The notes under the pieces were generated by a model. That model saw nothing but the letters and a program-made list of their open reading frames with translations, did no database searches and was not told the origin of the DNA. From the NCBI RefSeq assembly GCF_000502835.1, contig NZ_AYVL01000004.1:185088-231718 (forward strand): DNA of 46,631 bases. Reading direction: 5' to 3'. This document shows positions 1 through 8,341 of the stretch, in pieces (positions within the stretch are counted from its first letter, which is position 1; each line of letters begins with the position of its first letter). This DNA comes from Mesorhizobium sp. LSJC280B00 (GTDB lineage: Bacteria > Pseudomonadota > Alphaproteobacteria > Rhizobiales > Rhizobiaceae). The translations under genes were made by a program, and so were the position numbers.

Positions 1-350
1 GCTCCGCCATCGAGCAGGCGGCGAAGGCCACCGGTACCACGCTGCACAAGGGCGTCTATATGTGGTTCTCCGGCCCATGCTTCGAGACGCCCGCCGAGAT
101 CCGCATGGCGCGCGTCATGGGCGCCAACGCGGTCGGCATGTCGACGGTGCCGGAGGTCATTCTCGCGCGCTTCCTCGGGCTGCGCGTCGCCGCCTGTTCG
201 GTCGTGACCAACCTTGCCGCCGGCATGACCGGAGCCGAGTTGTCGCACCAGGAGACCAAGGACATGGCGCCGGTCGGCGGCGCGCGGCTGGCGACCATCC
301 TGCAGCGTGTTTTTCAGGACGGGCTTCCGGAGCACAGGGTCGACGCCTGA
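1..350 (+). CDS. Purine nucleoside phosphorylase, C-terminal part
   Basis: This is the C-terminal part of a trimeric-type purine nucleoside phosphorylase, which splits inosine, guanosine or deoxy-analogues with phosphate to give base and (deoxy)ribose-1-phosphate in the cytoplasm. The open frame begins at base 3 and is cut by the left window edge, leaving about 115 residues. The visible block GVYMWFSGPCFETPAEIR, followed by GANAVGMSTVPEVILAR, matches the conserved purine- and phosphate-site region of the PunA/human PNP family. The TGA stop (348-350) overlaps the ATG of deoA, so the two are translationally coupled in a nucleoside salvage operon. Family assignment is secure; the exact substrate range cannot be read from this fragment. 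Confidence 0.9.
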   Translation, partial: SAIEQAAKATGTTLHKGVYMWFSGPCFETPAEIRMARVMGANAVGMSTVPEVILARFLGLRVAACSVVTNLAAGMTGAELSHQETKDMAPVGGARLATILQRVFQDGLPEHRVDA

Positions 351-1669
351 TGCTTCCCCAGGAAATCATCCGCCGCAAGCGCGACGGCCAGAAGCTCTCG
401 GCTGAGGAGACAGCGTTCTTCATCGAGGGTCTGACCGCCGGCGCAGTCACCGACGCGCAGGTCGGCGCCTTTGCCATGGCGGTGTTCTTCAACGGCATGA
501 GCCGCGACGAGGCGGTGGCGCTGACTATGGCGATGCGCGATTCCGGCGATGTGCTCGACTGGTCGGATCTGCCCGGCCCGGTCACAGACAAGCATTCGAC
601 GGGCGGCGTCGGCGACAATGTCTCCTTGATGCTGGCGCCGATCGTCGCTGCCTGCGGCGCCTATGTGCCGATGATTTCCGGCAGGGGTCTCGGCCATACC
701 GGCGGCACGCTGGACAAGATGGATGCCATCCCCGGCTATATCAGCCAGCCGGATGTTGCACGCTTCCGCAAGACCGTGCTCGAAACCGGCTGCGCCATCA
801 TCGGCCAGACCGCCGATCTGGCACCCGCCGACGCCAGGCTCTACGCGATCCGCGATGTGACGGGAACGGTCGAATCGGTGCCGCTGATCACCGCCTCGAT
901 CCTGTCGAAGAAGCTGGCGGCCGGCCTTGGTTCGCTGGTGCTCGATGTCAAGGTCGGCAACGGCGCCTTCATGGAGAAATCGCGCGACGCAACCGCACTG
1001 GCCAACAGCCTGGTCGACGTCGCCAATGGCGCCGGCCTTAAGGCCTCGGCGCTGGTGACCGGCATGAACGAGCCGCTGGCGTCCGCCGCCGGCAATGCGG
1101 TCGAGGTGCGCAACGCCGTCGATTTTCTCACCGGCCGCTTTCGCGACCGGCGGCTGGAGGACGTAACGGTGGCGCTGGCCGCCGAGATGCTGCAATCGGC
1201 AGGCCTGGTGTCGTCCAACCAGGACGGCCTGCGCCGCGCCGCCGAAACGCTGGCCGGCGGCCGCGCCGCTTCCATCTTCGCGCGCATGGTGGCGGCACTG
1301 GGTGGACCCGTCGACTTTGTCGACAATCCGGAAAAATATTTGCCGAAAGCGGCAACGGAATTCGCGGTCAAGGCGAGCGCGAACGGCTTTGTCACCGGCA
1401 TCGCGACCCGCGAGATCGGGCTTGCCGTGGTCGGGCTTGGCGGTGGGCGGACGCGGCCCGACGACAGGATCGATCACGCCGTCGGCATCACCAGGCTGTT
1501 GCCGGTCGGCGCTGAAGTGCGGGCCGGCGAAGCACTGGCGCTGATCCATGCCCGCAATACCGGGGATGCCGAAGCGGCCGCGGCCGCCGTGCTTTCGGCC
1601 TATACCATCGGCACTTCCAAACCGGCCACGGAGAAAACCGTCATCCGGCGGATCCTGCCGCGCGGGTAG
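350..1669 (+). CDS. deoA: Thymidine phosphorylase
   Basis: Thymidine phosphorylase, 439 residues, the same length as E. coli DeoA (440). It converts thymidine and phosphate to thymine and 2-deoxyribose-1-phosphate. The phosphate-binding loop KHSTGGVGD lies near residues 81-89 and the family signature SGRGLGHTGGTLDKMDAIPG near 111-130. The chosen ATG at 350 overlaps the stop of the upstream phosphorylase; an upstream in-frame start at 62 would run through that gene and is rejected. A strong hairpin begins at the stop codon (1668-1698). Context is nucleoside salvage together with purine nucleoside phosphorylase, upp and add. Confidence 0.96.
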   Translation: MLPQEIIRRKRDGQKLSAEETAFFIEGLTAGAVTDAQVGAFAMAVFFNGMSRDEAVALTMAMRDSGDVLDWSDLPGPVTDKHSTGGVGDNVSLMLAPIVAACGAYVPMISGRGLGHTGGTLDKMDAIPGYISQPDVARFRKTVLETGCAIIGQTADLAPADARLYAIRDVTGTVESVPLITASILSKKLAAGLGSLVLDVKVGNGAFMEKSRDATALANSLVDVANGAGLKASALVTGMNEPLASAAGNAVEVRNAVDFLTGRFRDRRLEDVTVALAAEMLQSAGLVSSNQDGLRRAAETLAGGRAASIFARMVAALGGPVDFVDNPEKYLPKAATEFAVKASANGFVTGIATREIGLAVVGLGGGRTRPDDRIDHAVGITRLLPVGAEVRAGEALALIHARNTGDAEAAAAAVLSAYTIGTSKPATEKTVIRRILPRG

Positions 1670-1708
1670 AGCCATTCCGATAGTATCGGATGGGCTCTAT
1701 CTTTCTTT
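1668..1708 (+). terminator. Hairpin and T-rich tail after deoA
   Basis: Stem arms AGAGCC..TCCGATA (1668-1682) and TATCGGA..GGCTCT (1684-1698) are separated by one base, with a 2x2 internal loop. They are followed by ATCTTTCTTT. The shape and position right at the deoA stop fit an intrinsic terminator. Confidence 0.7.
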
Positions 1709-1717
1709 GGACCACGA

Positions 1718-1776
1718 TCTTGTCCGAAAACCGGTCCCCACTTTTCGCTGGCGCGGACCTGCGGTTCGGGATCACG
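1718..1776. repeat. Palindromic intergenic element, GAAAACCG family (copy 1)
   Basis: The stretch contains CTTGTCCGAAAACCGGTCCC followed by CACTTTTCG and ends near GGGATCACG, in the gap between deoA and the protease gene. It shares the core GAAAACCG-N5-CACTTT(T/C)C with the palindrome at 4218-4261. Such short elements are familiar in rhizobial intergenic DNA; the outer boundaries here are approximate. Confidence 0.55.
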
Positions 1777-1778
1777 TT

Positions 1779-2339
1779 CTACTGAACCAGCAGCAGCTTG
1801 CCGTCTTCGACCTGGTATTTTTCGAGCCGCTGCAGAAAGCTCATGCCGATCAGGTTGGTGTGCAGCGCCCTGTCGTCGAGCACGACGGCCTCGACGCCCT
1901 CGACGGTGATCCTGCCGATCTGCAGGCGATCAATCGTCACCACGGCGGCCTTGATCGCACCATTGGCGGTGTTGACCTGATGGCTGAAGTCCGTCGAATT
2001 GAGCGAGATGCCGATCCGGCGCGCAGTCGAGGTGTTGATGGCGACGAGCGTGGCACCGGTATCGATCATGCCGTCGATCTGGCGGCCGTTCAACCTGAAG
2101 ACCGACATGAAATGCCCGCGCGAGTCCGCGGTGACGACGACCTTGCGGCCGAGCGGCTGCGGCGCTGTGGGCCTGTCCGGGACGGCGGCGAGATTCAGGT
2201 CGGTTTGTGTGTCGGCCGGCCTGGCTCCGATGGCGGATTTCAACAGCCGCTCGATTACCTGTGAATTGGACTGATACACGATCGGCAGCGATGCCGACGT
2301 TCCGGCAAACACGCCAAGGATGAGGAGCTTGCGCAGCAT
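1779..2339 (-). CDS. TIGR02281-type clan AA aspartic protease, membrane-anchored
   Basis: A 186-residue retropepsin-like protein. Residues 1-20 (MLRKLLILGVFAGTSASLPI) form a signal or membrane anchor, so the protease domain probably faces the periplasm. The domain runs from about residue 70 with the catalytic motif DTGA at 93-96, followed by the usual hydrophobic flap region and a C-terminal GMSFLQRLEKYQ, which matches the G-x-x-F-L pattern of single-domain retropepsins. As in other members only one catalytic Asp is present, so activity would need a homodimer. It faces deoA tail to tail. The physiological substrate is unknown. Confidence 0.85.
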   Translation of the reverse strand: MLRKLLILGVFAGTSASLPIVYQSNSQVIERLLKSAIGARPADTQTDLNLAAVPDRPTAPQPLGRKVVVTADSRGHFMSVFRLNGRQIDGMIDTGATLVAINTSTARRIGISLNSTDFSHQVNTANGAIKAAVVTIDRLQIGRITVEGVEAVVLDDRALHTNLIGMSFLQRLEKYQVEDGKLLLVQ

Positions 2340-2439
2340 GGACCGGCCTTTGTGGTTGCCGATCCTTAGTCCGACATGGTGATTGCCGCTTTAACGAGTG
2401 CGGAAACCAGCCGTTTGCGTAAACAATCGGTAAACGGAT

Positions 2440-3069
2440 CTATTTGGTGCCGTACATGCGGTCGCCGGCATCGCCGAGACCCGGCATGATGTAGCCCTTT
2501 TCGTTGAGCTGGCGGTCGATGGAAGCGGTGAAGACCGGAACATCGGGATGCGCCTGGGTAAACCGCTCAAGGCCCTCTGGTGCCGCCAGCAGGCAGAGGA
2601 AGCGGATGTTGGTGGCACCGCGGCCTTTCAGCTTATCGATCGCCGCGATCGCCGAATTGGCGGTCGCCAGCATCGGATCGACGACGATTACCAGCCGGTC
2701 GGCGAGGTCGCCCGGCGCCTTGAAGAAATACTCGACCGCTTCCAGCGTCTCATGGTCGCGATAGAGGCCGATATGGGCGACACGCGCCGCCGGCACCAGA
2801 TCGAGCAGGCCTTCGAGCAAGCCGTTGCCGGCGCGCAGCACCGAGGCGAAGACCAGTTTTTTGCCCTCCAGCGTCGGCGCCTCCATCGTTTCGATCGGCG
2901 TCTCGATGGTCGTCGTCGTCAGTTCCAGGTTGCGGGTGACCTCGTAGCCGAGCAGCAGCGAGATCTCGCGCAGCAGCCGCCGGAAGCCGGCCGTCGAGGT
3001 TTCCTTCTTGCGCATGATGGTCAGCTTGTGCTGGACAAGCGGATGGTCGACGACGGTGACGCCCTTCAT
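2440..3069 (-). CDS. upp: Uracil phosphoribosyltransferase
   Basis: A 209-residue UPRT making UMP from uracil and PRPP. The PRPP loop [11 protein letters not shown] is at residues 129-139; the usual form is DPMLATGGS, so the two glycines are Ala-Asn here. The uracil-binding C-terminal block [17 protein letters not shown] is at 192-208. The start is set at 3069 because GGAG lies six bases upstream and [12 protein letters not shown] is the canonical N-terminus. An earlier in-frame start would translate the heptamer repeat array into a meaningless FTIHYSP peptide. It lies downstream of add on the same strand, separated by the repeat-rich spacer. Confidence 0.96.
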   Translation of the reverse strand: MKGVTVVDHPLVQHKLTIMRKKETSTAGFRRLLREISLLLGYEVTRNLELTTTTIETPIETMEAPTLEGKKLVFASVLRAGNGLLEGLLDLVPAARVAHIGLYRDHETLEAVEYFFKAPGDLADRLVIVVDPMLATANSAIAAIDKLKGRGATNIRFLCLLAAPEGLERFTQAHPDVPVFTASIDRQLNEKGYIMPGLGDAGDRMYGTK

Positions 3070-3088
3070 GGTGTTCTCCAACTGCGCA

Positions 3089-3216
3089 GGTGAATAGTGG
3101 ATGGTGAATGGTGAATAGTGAATAGTGAACTGGTTTGCGAGTCCTTGGTTGCGCGGAATAACTCGCGGTTGACGGACCGAAGCGCCGGGTGAACCATTCA
3201 CCATTCACCATTCACC
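3089..3216. repeat. Heptamer array pair (GGTGAAT)n / (ATTCACC)n, locus 1
   Basis: Six tandem heptamers of the GGTGAAT/AGTGAAT type occupy 3089-3130. After a 57-base spacer, GGTGAAC and then three ATTCACC units (3196-3216) follow in inverse orientation, so the two arrays can pair as a long imperfect hairpin. The last three units overlap the end of add. The same design recurs at 41372-41485. Confidence 0.9.
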
Positions 3217-4186
3217 TGCCCTTGGCGCCGAGCCTGCCCAGCAGCGCCGCCCTGGTCTTCCTGTCGACGAAGGCTGCCTCGATGGCCGTCCTGGTGACGG
3301 CGGTGAGCGCCTTGTCGTCCATCGCAAAATGCTCGGCAGCGATGTCGTATTCGCGTTTCAGCGAGGTCCAGAAATAGGGCGGGTCATCGGAGTTGAGCGT
3401 CACCTTGCAGCCCGCCGCCTTCAAGGCGGGAAAGGGATGGTCAGCGAAGCTGTCGAAGATTTTCAGGGCGATGTTGGAGCCAGGGCAGCATTCGAGCACG
3501 ACGCCTTCGTCGGCGATGCGCTGCACAAGCTCGGGGTTCTCGATGGCGCGCACGCCATGGCCGATGCGAGACGGGCGGATGTGGTCGAGTGCCGCCTCGA
3601 CGCTCTCCCAGCCCATCAATTCGCCGGCATGGACGGTGATGCCGAGGCCGGCCTCGCGGGCGATCTCGAAGGCCCTGACATAATCTTCCAGGTCGCCTAT
3701 CCGCTCGTCGCCGGCGACGCCGAAACCGGTGACCAGCGGATGCCCGCAGCGCGCGGCGAAACGCGCCGCCCGCTCGATCGATTCGACACCGAAATTGCGC
3801 ACGCCGGTGACGATCATGCGGCCTTCGATGCCGGTCTTCGCCTTGGCGCGGGCCATGCCTTCGCCGAGCGCGTCGGTATAGGCCTTCGGCGACAGCCCGG
3901 CCTTGCTGGCATGGTCGGGCGAGGTGAAAACCTCGGAATAGATGGCGCCGTCGCGGGCGAGGCTGGTCAGGTAATGGTCGGCCAGCCGCGCATAGTCTTC
4001 TTCGGTGCGGAACAGGTCCGACGAGAAGTCGTAGGCGGCGAGGAAAGAGGTGAAGTCGTGCCAGACGAAGGAGCCGTCCTGGATGTAGGGCGAGGCATCC
4101 TTGCCGTATTTCTCAGCCTGGCGGAGGACGAGTTCAGGCGCCGCTGCCCCTTCGATGTGGCAGTGCAGTTCTGCTTTCAAAGGCAT
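3212..4186 (-). CDS. add: Adenosine deaminase
   Basis: A 324-residue metal-dependent deaminase of the adenosine/adenine deaminase family, converting adenosine to inosine and so feeding the neighbouring purine nucleoside phosphorylase. Zinc ligands and catalytic residues are all visible: HCH at 8-10, HAGE at 186-189, GHG at 209-211 and the SDDP motif at 266-269. The HCHIEG form of the first motif is also seen in adenine deaminases, so adenine as substrate cannot be excluded. The stop codon TGA (3212-3214) lies inside an ATTCACC repeat unit, meaning the repeat array has abutted or replaced the original gene end. Confidence 0.92.
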   Translation of the reverse strand: MPLKAELHCHIEGAAAPELVLRQAEKYGKDASPYIQDGSFVWHDFTSFLAAYDFSSDLFRTEEDYARLADHYLTSLARDGAIYSEVFTSPDHASKAGLSPKAYTDALGEGMARAKAKTGIEGRMIVTGVRNFGVESIERAARFAARCGHPLVTGFGVAGDERIGDLEDYVRAFEIAREAGLGITVHAGELMGWESVEAALDHIRPSRIGHGVRAIENPELVQRIADEGVVLECCPGSNIALKIFDSFADHPFPALKAAGCKVTLNSDDPPYFWTSLKREYDIAAEHFAMDDKALTAVTRTAIEAAFVDRKTRAALLGRLGAKGR

Positions 4187-4217
4187 TCAATTATCCCGTC
4201 AGGCTTTTTCTTATGAC

Positions 4218-4261
4218 GCAGGTTCCTGTCGGAAAACCGTGTGACACTTTCCGGAACCTGC
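4218..4261. repeat. Palindromic intergenic element, GAAAACCG family (copy 2)
   Basis: Perfect 9-bp arms GCAGGTTCC (4218-4226) and GGAACCTGC (4253-4261) enclose the core GTCGGAAAACCGTGTGACAC. It sits in the gap between the divergent genes add and ubiE. The core matches copy 1 near 1718-1776 in the pattern GAAAACCG-N5-CACTTT. Confidence 0.8.
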
Positions 4262-4352
4262 TTCGAAGCGCGGCCGAACACCGCGCCTTAAACAATAGCG
4301 CCCGCACCATCGATCGGCTATGGTCCCGCCGATTTTATGGCGGATCAAAACG

Positions 4353-5129
4353 ATGTCGGTTGAAAGAACCACGGCTGCGGGCGGCATGGAAACCTCCTAT
4401 GGTTTCAGGCGGGTAGGGCCAGGCGACAAGCAGTCCCTGGTCAATGATGTTTTCCACAAGGTGGCGAACCGCTACGACCTGATGAACGACCTGATGTCGG
4501 CCGGGTTGCATCGGTTGTGGAAGGACGCCATGGTCGCCTGGCTCAATCCACCGAAGCGGCCGGGCTGGAGCGTTCTCGACGTTGCCGGCGGCACCGGCGA
4601 TGTCGCCTTCCGCATCGTCGAGGCGAGCGGCAGGCACGCTCATGCAACGGTTCTCGATATCAACGGCTCGATGCTCGCCGTCGGCCGCGACCGGGCCGAG
4701 AAAAAGGGCCTGTCGGCAAATACCGATTTCGTCGAAGCCAATGCCGAGGAACTGCCTTTTGCCGACGCTACTTTCGACGCCTACACCATCGCTTTCGGCA
4801 TCCGCAACGTGCCGCGCATCGATGTGGCGCTTGCCGAAGCCTATCGCGTGCTGAAGCCTGGCGGGCGCTTTCTCTGCCTTGAATTCTCCGAGGTCGAGAT
4901 GCCGCTGCTCGACAAGGTCTATGAAGCATGGTCGTTCAACGCCATTCCGCGGATCGGCAAGGCGGTGACCGGCGATGACGAGCCCTATTCCTATCTGGTC
5001 GAATCGATCCGCAAGTTTCCCAATCAGCAGAATTTCGCGGCGATGATTTCCCGCGCCGGCTTCGACCGCGCCTCGTTCCGCAACTACTCCGGCGGCATCG
5101 CCGCGCTCCACTCGGGCTGGAAGCTTTGA
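4353..5129 (+). CDS. ubiE: Demethylmenaquinone/ubiquinone C-methyltransferase
   Basis: A 258-residue SAM-dependent methyltransferase for the C-methylation step of ubiquinone synthesis. The SAM loop [13 protein letters not shown] is at residues 75-87. Family signature 1, [17 protein letters not shown], is at 41-57, and signature 2, [15 protein letters not shown], lies near 168-182. The start [18 protein letters not shown] at 4353 agrees with other rhizobial UbiE proteins; the longer reading frame from 4320 would add 11 atypical residues. The gene is followed by ubiB, the normal alphaproteobacterial arrangement for quinone biosynthesis. Confidence 0.96.
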   Translation: MSVERTTAAGGMETSYGFRRVGPGDKQSLVNDVFHKVANRYDLMNDLMSAGLHRLWKDAMVAWLNPPKRPGWSVLDVAGGTGDVAFRIVEASGRHAHATVLDINGSMLAVGRDRAEKKGLSANTDFVEANAEELPFADATFDAYTIAFGIRNVPRIDVALAEAYRVLKPGGRFLCLEFSEVEMPLLDKVYEAWSFNAIPRIGKAVTGDDEPYSYLVESIRKFPNQQNFAAMISRAGFDRASFRNYSGGIAALHSGWKL

Positions 5130-5199
5130 GGCTGGCCCGTATCTTTCGTACTCAATGTGCTCTTCGCCGGTCTAGGAAATCGGCGGGGCAAAGCCAGCC

Positions 5200-6774
5200 A
5201 TGAGCAGCATCGGCGCTGGTTTCAGGCTCGTACGGGCCGGCTGGGTGCTTGTGCGCGAGGGCGTCATCGCGGCTTTGCCCGGTGACGAGCTCTTCGGCTT
5301 GCCGAAATTCGGCTGGCGCATGGCCCGGCTGTTCACCCGCCGTCGCGCGCTTGCCTATGAGCGCGGCGACAGGCTGGCCAAGGCGGTCGTGCGGCTCGGC
5401 CCGTCCTACGTCAAGCTCGGCCAGTTCCTGGCGACACGGCCGGATGTCGTCGGAAACGATATCGCGCTTGATCTCGCCATGCTGCAGGACAAGATGCAGA
5501 CGTTTGCGAAGGCCGAGGCTGTCGCCGCGATAGAGGCCTCGCTCGGACGCAGGGTCGACGAGCTCTATGTCAGTTTTGGCGAGGCCGTCGCCGCCGCCTC
5601 GATCGCCCAGGTCCATACCGCCGAAACGCTGCAGGACGGCGTCGTTAGGCGAGTGGCGGTGAAGGTCATCCGGCCGGGCGTGCGCCGCCGCTTCTTTCGC
5701 GATCTCGAAAGCTATTTCCTCGCCGCCCGGCTACAGGAAAAATACATCCCGTCGTCGCGCCGGCTGCGGCCGGTCGAGGTGACCGAGACACTGGCCCAGA
5801 CGACCAAAATCGAAATGGACCTGAGGCTGGAGGCGGCGGCTTTTTCGGAGCTCGGCGAGAATACCAAGGACGATCCCGGCTTCCGTGTGCCGTCGGTCGA
5901 CTGGGAGCGCACCGGTCGTGACGTGCTGACCATGGAATGGGTCGACGGCATCAAGATGAACGATATTGCCGGCCTAGCCGCCGCCGGCCACGACCTGAAG
6001 GCGATTGCCGCCAACCTCGTTCAGTCGTTTCTGCGCCATACGCTGCGTGACGGTTTCTTCCACGCCGACATGCACCCGGGCAACCTGTTTATCGAAGCCG
6101 ACGGCACCATCGTCGCCGTCGATCTCGGCATTGCCGGCCGGCTCGGCAGGAAGGAGCGCCGGTTCCTCGCCGAAATCCTCTACGGCTTCATCACGCTCGA
6201 TTACCAGCGCGTCGCCGAAGTTCATTTCGAGGCCGGCTACGTGCCGCGCCAGCACAATGTCGCGGCCTTCGCCCAGGCGATCCGGGCGATCGGCGAACCG
6301 ATTCACGGCCAGCCGGCCGAGACCATCTCGATGGCCAAGCTGCTGACGCTGCTGTTCGAGGTGACCGACCTGTTCGACATGGCGACGCGATCCGAGCTGG
6401 TGCTGCTGCAGAAGACCATGGTCGTTGTCGAGGGCGTCGCCCGCACGCTCGATCCGGCCTTCAACATGTGGAAGACGTCGGAGCCGGTGGTCAGCGGCTG
6501 GATTGCCCGCAATCTCGGCCCGCGCGCGCTGCTGGCCGATGCGCGCGACGGTGCCAGTGCGCTGCTGGCGCTGGCCCGCCAGGCGCCGGACCTCGCCGCC
6601 CGCACCGAGCGGCTGTCGCGCGAAATCGACTTGATGGCCGAAAACGGCCTGCGCTTCGACGAAAGGACTGCGCGCGCCATCGGCAAGGCCGAGGCGCGCT
6701 ACACCCGCTCCGGCCGGCTGGCGCTGTGGGTGATCGCATTGACCCTGGTATACATCGCCTGGCGTATATTCTAG
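5200..6774 (+). CDS. ubiB: Ubiquinone biosynthesis kinase-like protein
   Basis: A 524-residue ABC1/AarF/UbiB-family atypical kinase needed for ubiquinone synthesis. The KxGQ motif is VKLGQ at residues 71-75, the alanine-rich loop AAASIAQVH at 131-139, and the invariant lysine in VAVKV near 155. GFFHADMHPGNL near 285-296 carries the catalytic loop and VAVDLGIAGR near 305-314 the metal-binding Asp. One C-terminal transmembrane helix (LALWVIALTLVYIAW) anchors it to the inner membrane. It follows ubiE on the same strand after about 70 bases, and coaBC follows after 65 bases, so the three may share a transcript. Confidence 0.95.
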   Translation: MSSIGAGFRLVRAGWVLVREGVIAALPGDELFGLPKFGWRMARLFTRRRALAYERGDRLAKAVVRLGPSYVKLGQFLATRPDVVGNDIALDLAMLQDKMQTFAKAEAVAAIEASLGRRVDELYVSFGEAVAAASIAQVHTAETLQDGVVRRVAVKVIRPGVRRRFFRDLESYFLAARLQEKYIPSSRRLRPVEVTETLAQTTKIEMDLRLEAAAFSELGENTKDDPGFRVPSVDWERTGRDVLTMEWVDGIKMNDIAGLAAAGHDLKAIAANLVQSFLRHTLRDGFFHADMHPGNLFIEADGTIVAVDLGIAGRLGRKERRFLAEILYGFITLDYQRVAEVHFEAGYVPRQHNVAAFAQAIRAIGEPIHGQPAETISMAKLLTLLFEVTDLFDMATRSELVLLQKTMVVVEGVARTLDPAFNMWKTSEPVVSGWIARNLGPRALLADARDGASALLALARQAPDLAARTERLSREIDLMAENGLRFDERTARAIGKAEARYTRSGRLALWVIALTLVYIAWRIF

Positions 6775-6839
6775 CGCTTGTTGCAAGGTGATTGCATTGC
6801 TATCATTGCTTTCACCGATTTCGGGCAAAGTGCAATCAG

Positions 6840-8297
6840 ATGGCCAGCATCACGATCCGCAACCTTGATGACGAGGTCAAGGAGCTGCTGCGCCGACTGG
6901 CGGCGGAGAATGGCCGGTCGATGGAAGACCAGGCGCGGGTGATGATCCGCGCAGCGGTCGAAGGTCAGTTCGGTTCGGCCGGCCGCATCGACCAGATCGA
7001 GAAAACACTGCGCGAACTGACGAGTTCGCAAAGTCCGGCAACGCCGATGGTTGCCGTCTCCAGCGTGCGAGGCATCCTCTCCGGCAAGCGCATCCTGCTG
7101 ATCATCGGCGGCGGCATCGCCGCCTACAAGGCGCTCGACCTGATCCGCCGGCTGCGCGAGCGCGGTGCGGCAGTGCGGGTGGTGATGACCGCGGCGGCGC
7201 AGGAGTTCGTCACTACGCTGTCGGCCGGGGCGCTGTCCGCCGACCATGTTTTCACCGAACTGTTCGATCGGCAGGACGAGCACGACATCGGCCATATCAG
7301 GCTGTCGCGCGAGGCCGACCTTTTGGTCGTGGCGCCGGCCACCGCCGACCTGATGGCAAAGCTCGCCAATGGCCACGCCAACGACCTTGCCTCGACCGTG
7401 CTCATCGCCACCGACAAGCGAGTTTTGATGGCGCCGGCGATGAACCCGAAAATGTGGGCGCATCCGGCGGTCCGCCGCAACCGCTCGATGCTGGGCAAGG
7501 ACGGCGTCGCATTCGTCGGCCCGGCGAAAGGCGAGATGGCCGAAAGCAACGAGGTGGGCGAGGGCCGCATGGCCGAGCCGCTGGAGATCGTCGCCGCGAT
7601 CGAGGCACTGCTCGACAGCCGGCCAAAGCCGCTGGCGGGCAGGAAGATCATTGTCACCTCCGGGCCGACGCATGAACCGATCGACCCTGTGCGCTACATC
7701 GCCAACCGGTCGTCGGGCAAGCAGGGCCACGCCATCGCGGCGGCGCTGGCCAGGCTCGGCGCCGACGTGCGTCTCGTCTCCGGCCCGGTCGGCATTGCCG
7801 ATCCGGCCGGCATCGCCACGCTGCACGTCGAAACGGCCGTCGAGATGAAGGACGCCGTCGAGCAGCTGCTGCCGGCCGACGCGGCAGTGTTCGTCGCGGC
7901 TGTTGCCGACTGGCGCACTCAAAGTTCGGCCGGGGAAAAGATCAAGAAGATGGCGGGCGAGGGGCCGCCCGCGCTGCAGATGGTGGAAAATCCCGATATT
8001 CTTGCCGGTGTAGGGCACCACAAAAAGCGGCCGATGCTGGTGGTCGGTTTCGCCGCGGAGACGCAGGACCTGGTCAGGAATGCCGAGGCCAAGCTTGCAA
8101 AAAAGGGTGCCGATCTTATCGTTGCCAATGATGTCTCCCATGAAGATGGTTCCCCGGGCGTGATGGGCGGCGACCGCAACAAGGTGCGGATCGTCTCGAA
8201 GGCCGGCGTCGAGGAATGGCCGGAGATGAGCAAGGACGAGGTGGCGACGCGGCTCGCGGCACTGATCGCCGAGCGGCTGAAGACGGTCGTGGTCTAG
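6840..8297 (+). CDS. coaBC: CoaBC with N-terminal ribbon-helix-helix segment
   Basis: Bifunctional phosphopantothenoylcysteine decarboxylase / phosphopantothenate-cysteine ligase of coenzyme A synthesis, 485 residues against about 400 for typical CoaBC. Residues 1-45 (beginning MASITIRNLDDEVKELLRRL) look like a FitA/Arc-type ribbon-helix-helix DNA-binding fold. A helical linker runs to about 75. The flavin decarboxylase domain begins near 79 with KRILLIIGGGIAAYKA and has PAMN at 199-202. The ligase domain begins near 268 with GPTHEPID and has KIKK near 366. The decarboxylase loop reads GEMAESNEVGEGRM (from 231) where E. coli has a catalytic cysteine. Frame is continuous with no stop between the two parts. 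Confidence 0.9.
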   Translation: MASITIRNLDDEVKELLRRLAAENGRSMEDQARVMIRAAVEGQFGSAGRIDQIEKTLRELTSSQSPATPMVAVSSVRGILSGKRILLIIGGGIAAYKALDLIRRLRERGAAVRVVMTAAAQEFVTTLSAGALSADHVFTELFDRQDEHDIGHIRLSREADLLVVAPATADLMAKLANGHANDLASTVLIATDKRVLMAPAMNPKMWAHPAVRRNRSMLGKDGVAFVGPAKGEMAESNEVGEGRMAEPLEIVAAIEALLDSRPKPLAGRKIIVTSGPTHEPIDPVRYIANRSSGKQGHAIAAALARLGADVRLVSGPVGIADPAGIATLHVETAVEMKDAVEQLLPADAAVFVAAVADWRTQSSAGEKIKKMAGEGPPALQMVENPDILAGVGHHKKRPMLVVGFAAETQDLVRNAEAKLAKKGADLIVANDVSHEDGSPGVMGGDRNKVRIVSKAGVEEWPEMSKDEVATRLAALIAERLKTVVV

Positions 8298-8304
8298 CGA
8301 TTCC

Positions 8305-8328
8305 CCCCCTCGTGGGGCCACGAGGGGG
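8305..8328. terminator. Perfect 11-bp palindromic hairpin between coaBC and the MFS gene
   Basis: CCCCCTCGTGG (8305-8315) and CCACGAGGGGG (8318-8328) are perfect inverted arms in the gap between the convergent genes coaBC and the transporter. There is no T tract on either side, so it may act as a bidirectional pause or processing structure rather than a full intrinsic terminator. Confidence 0.55.
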
Positions 8329-8341
8329 AGATTGGCAGCGG

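Noticed and set aside
3070..3204. Longer N-terminus for upp through the repeat array
   Set aside because: It would translate heptamers into FTIHYSP repeats; the 3069 start has a good ribosome site and the normal family N-terminus.
3089..3216. CRISPR-like array
   Set aside because: The units are contiguous 7-mers with no spacers, and there are no cas genes.
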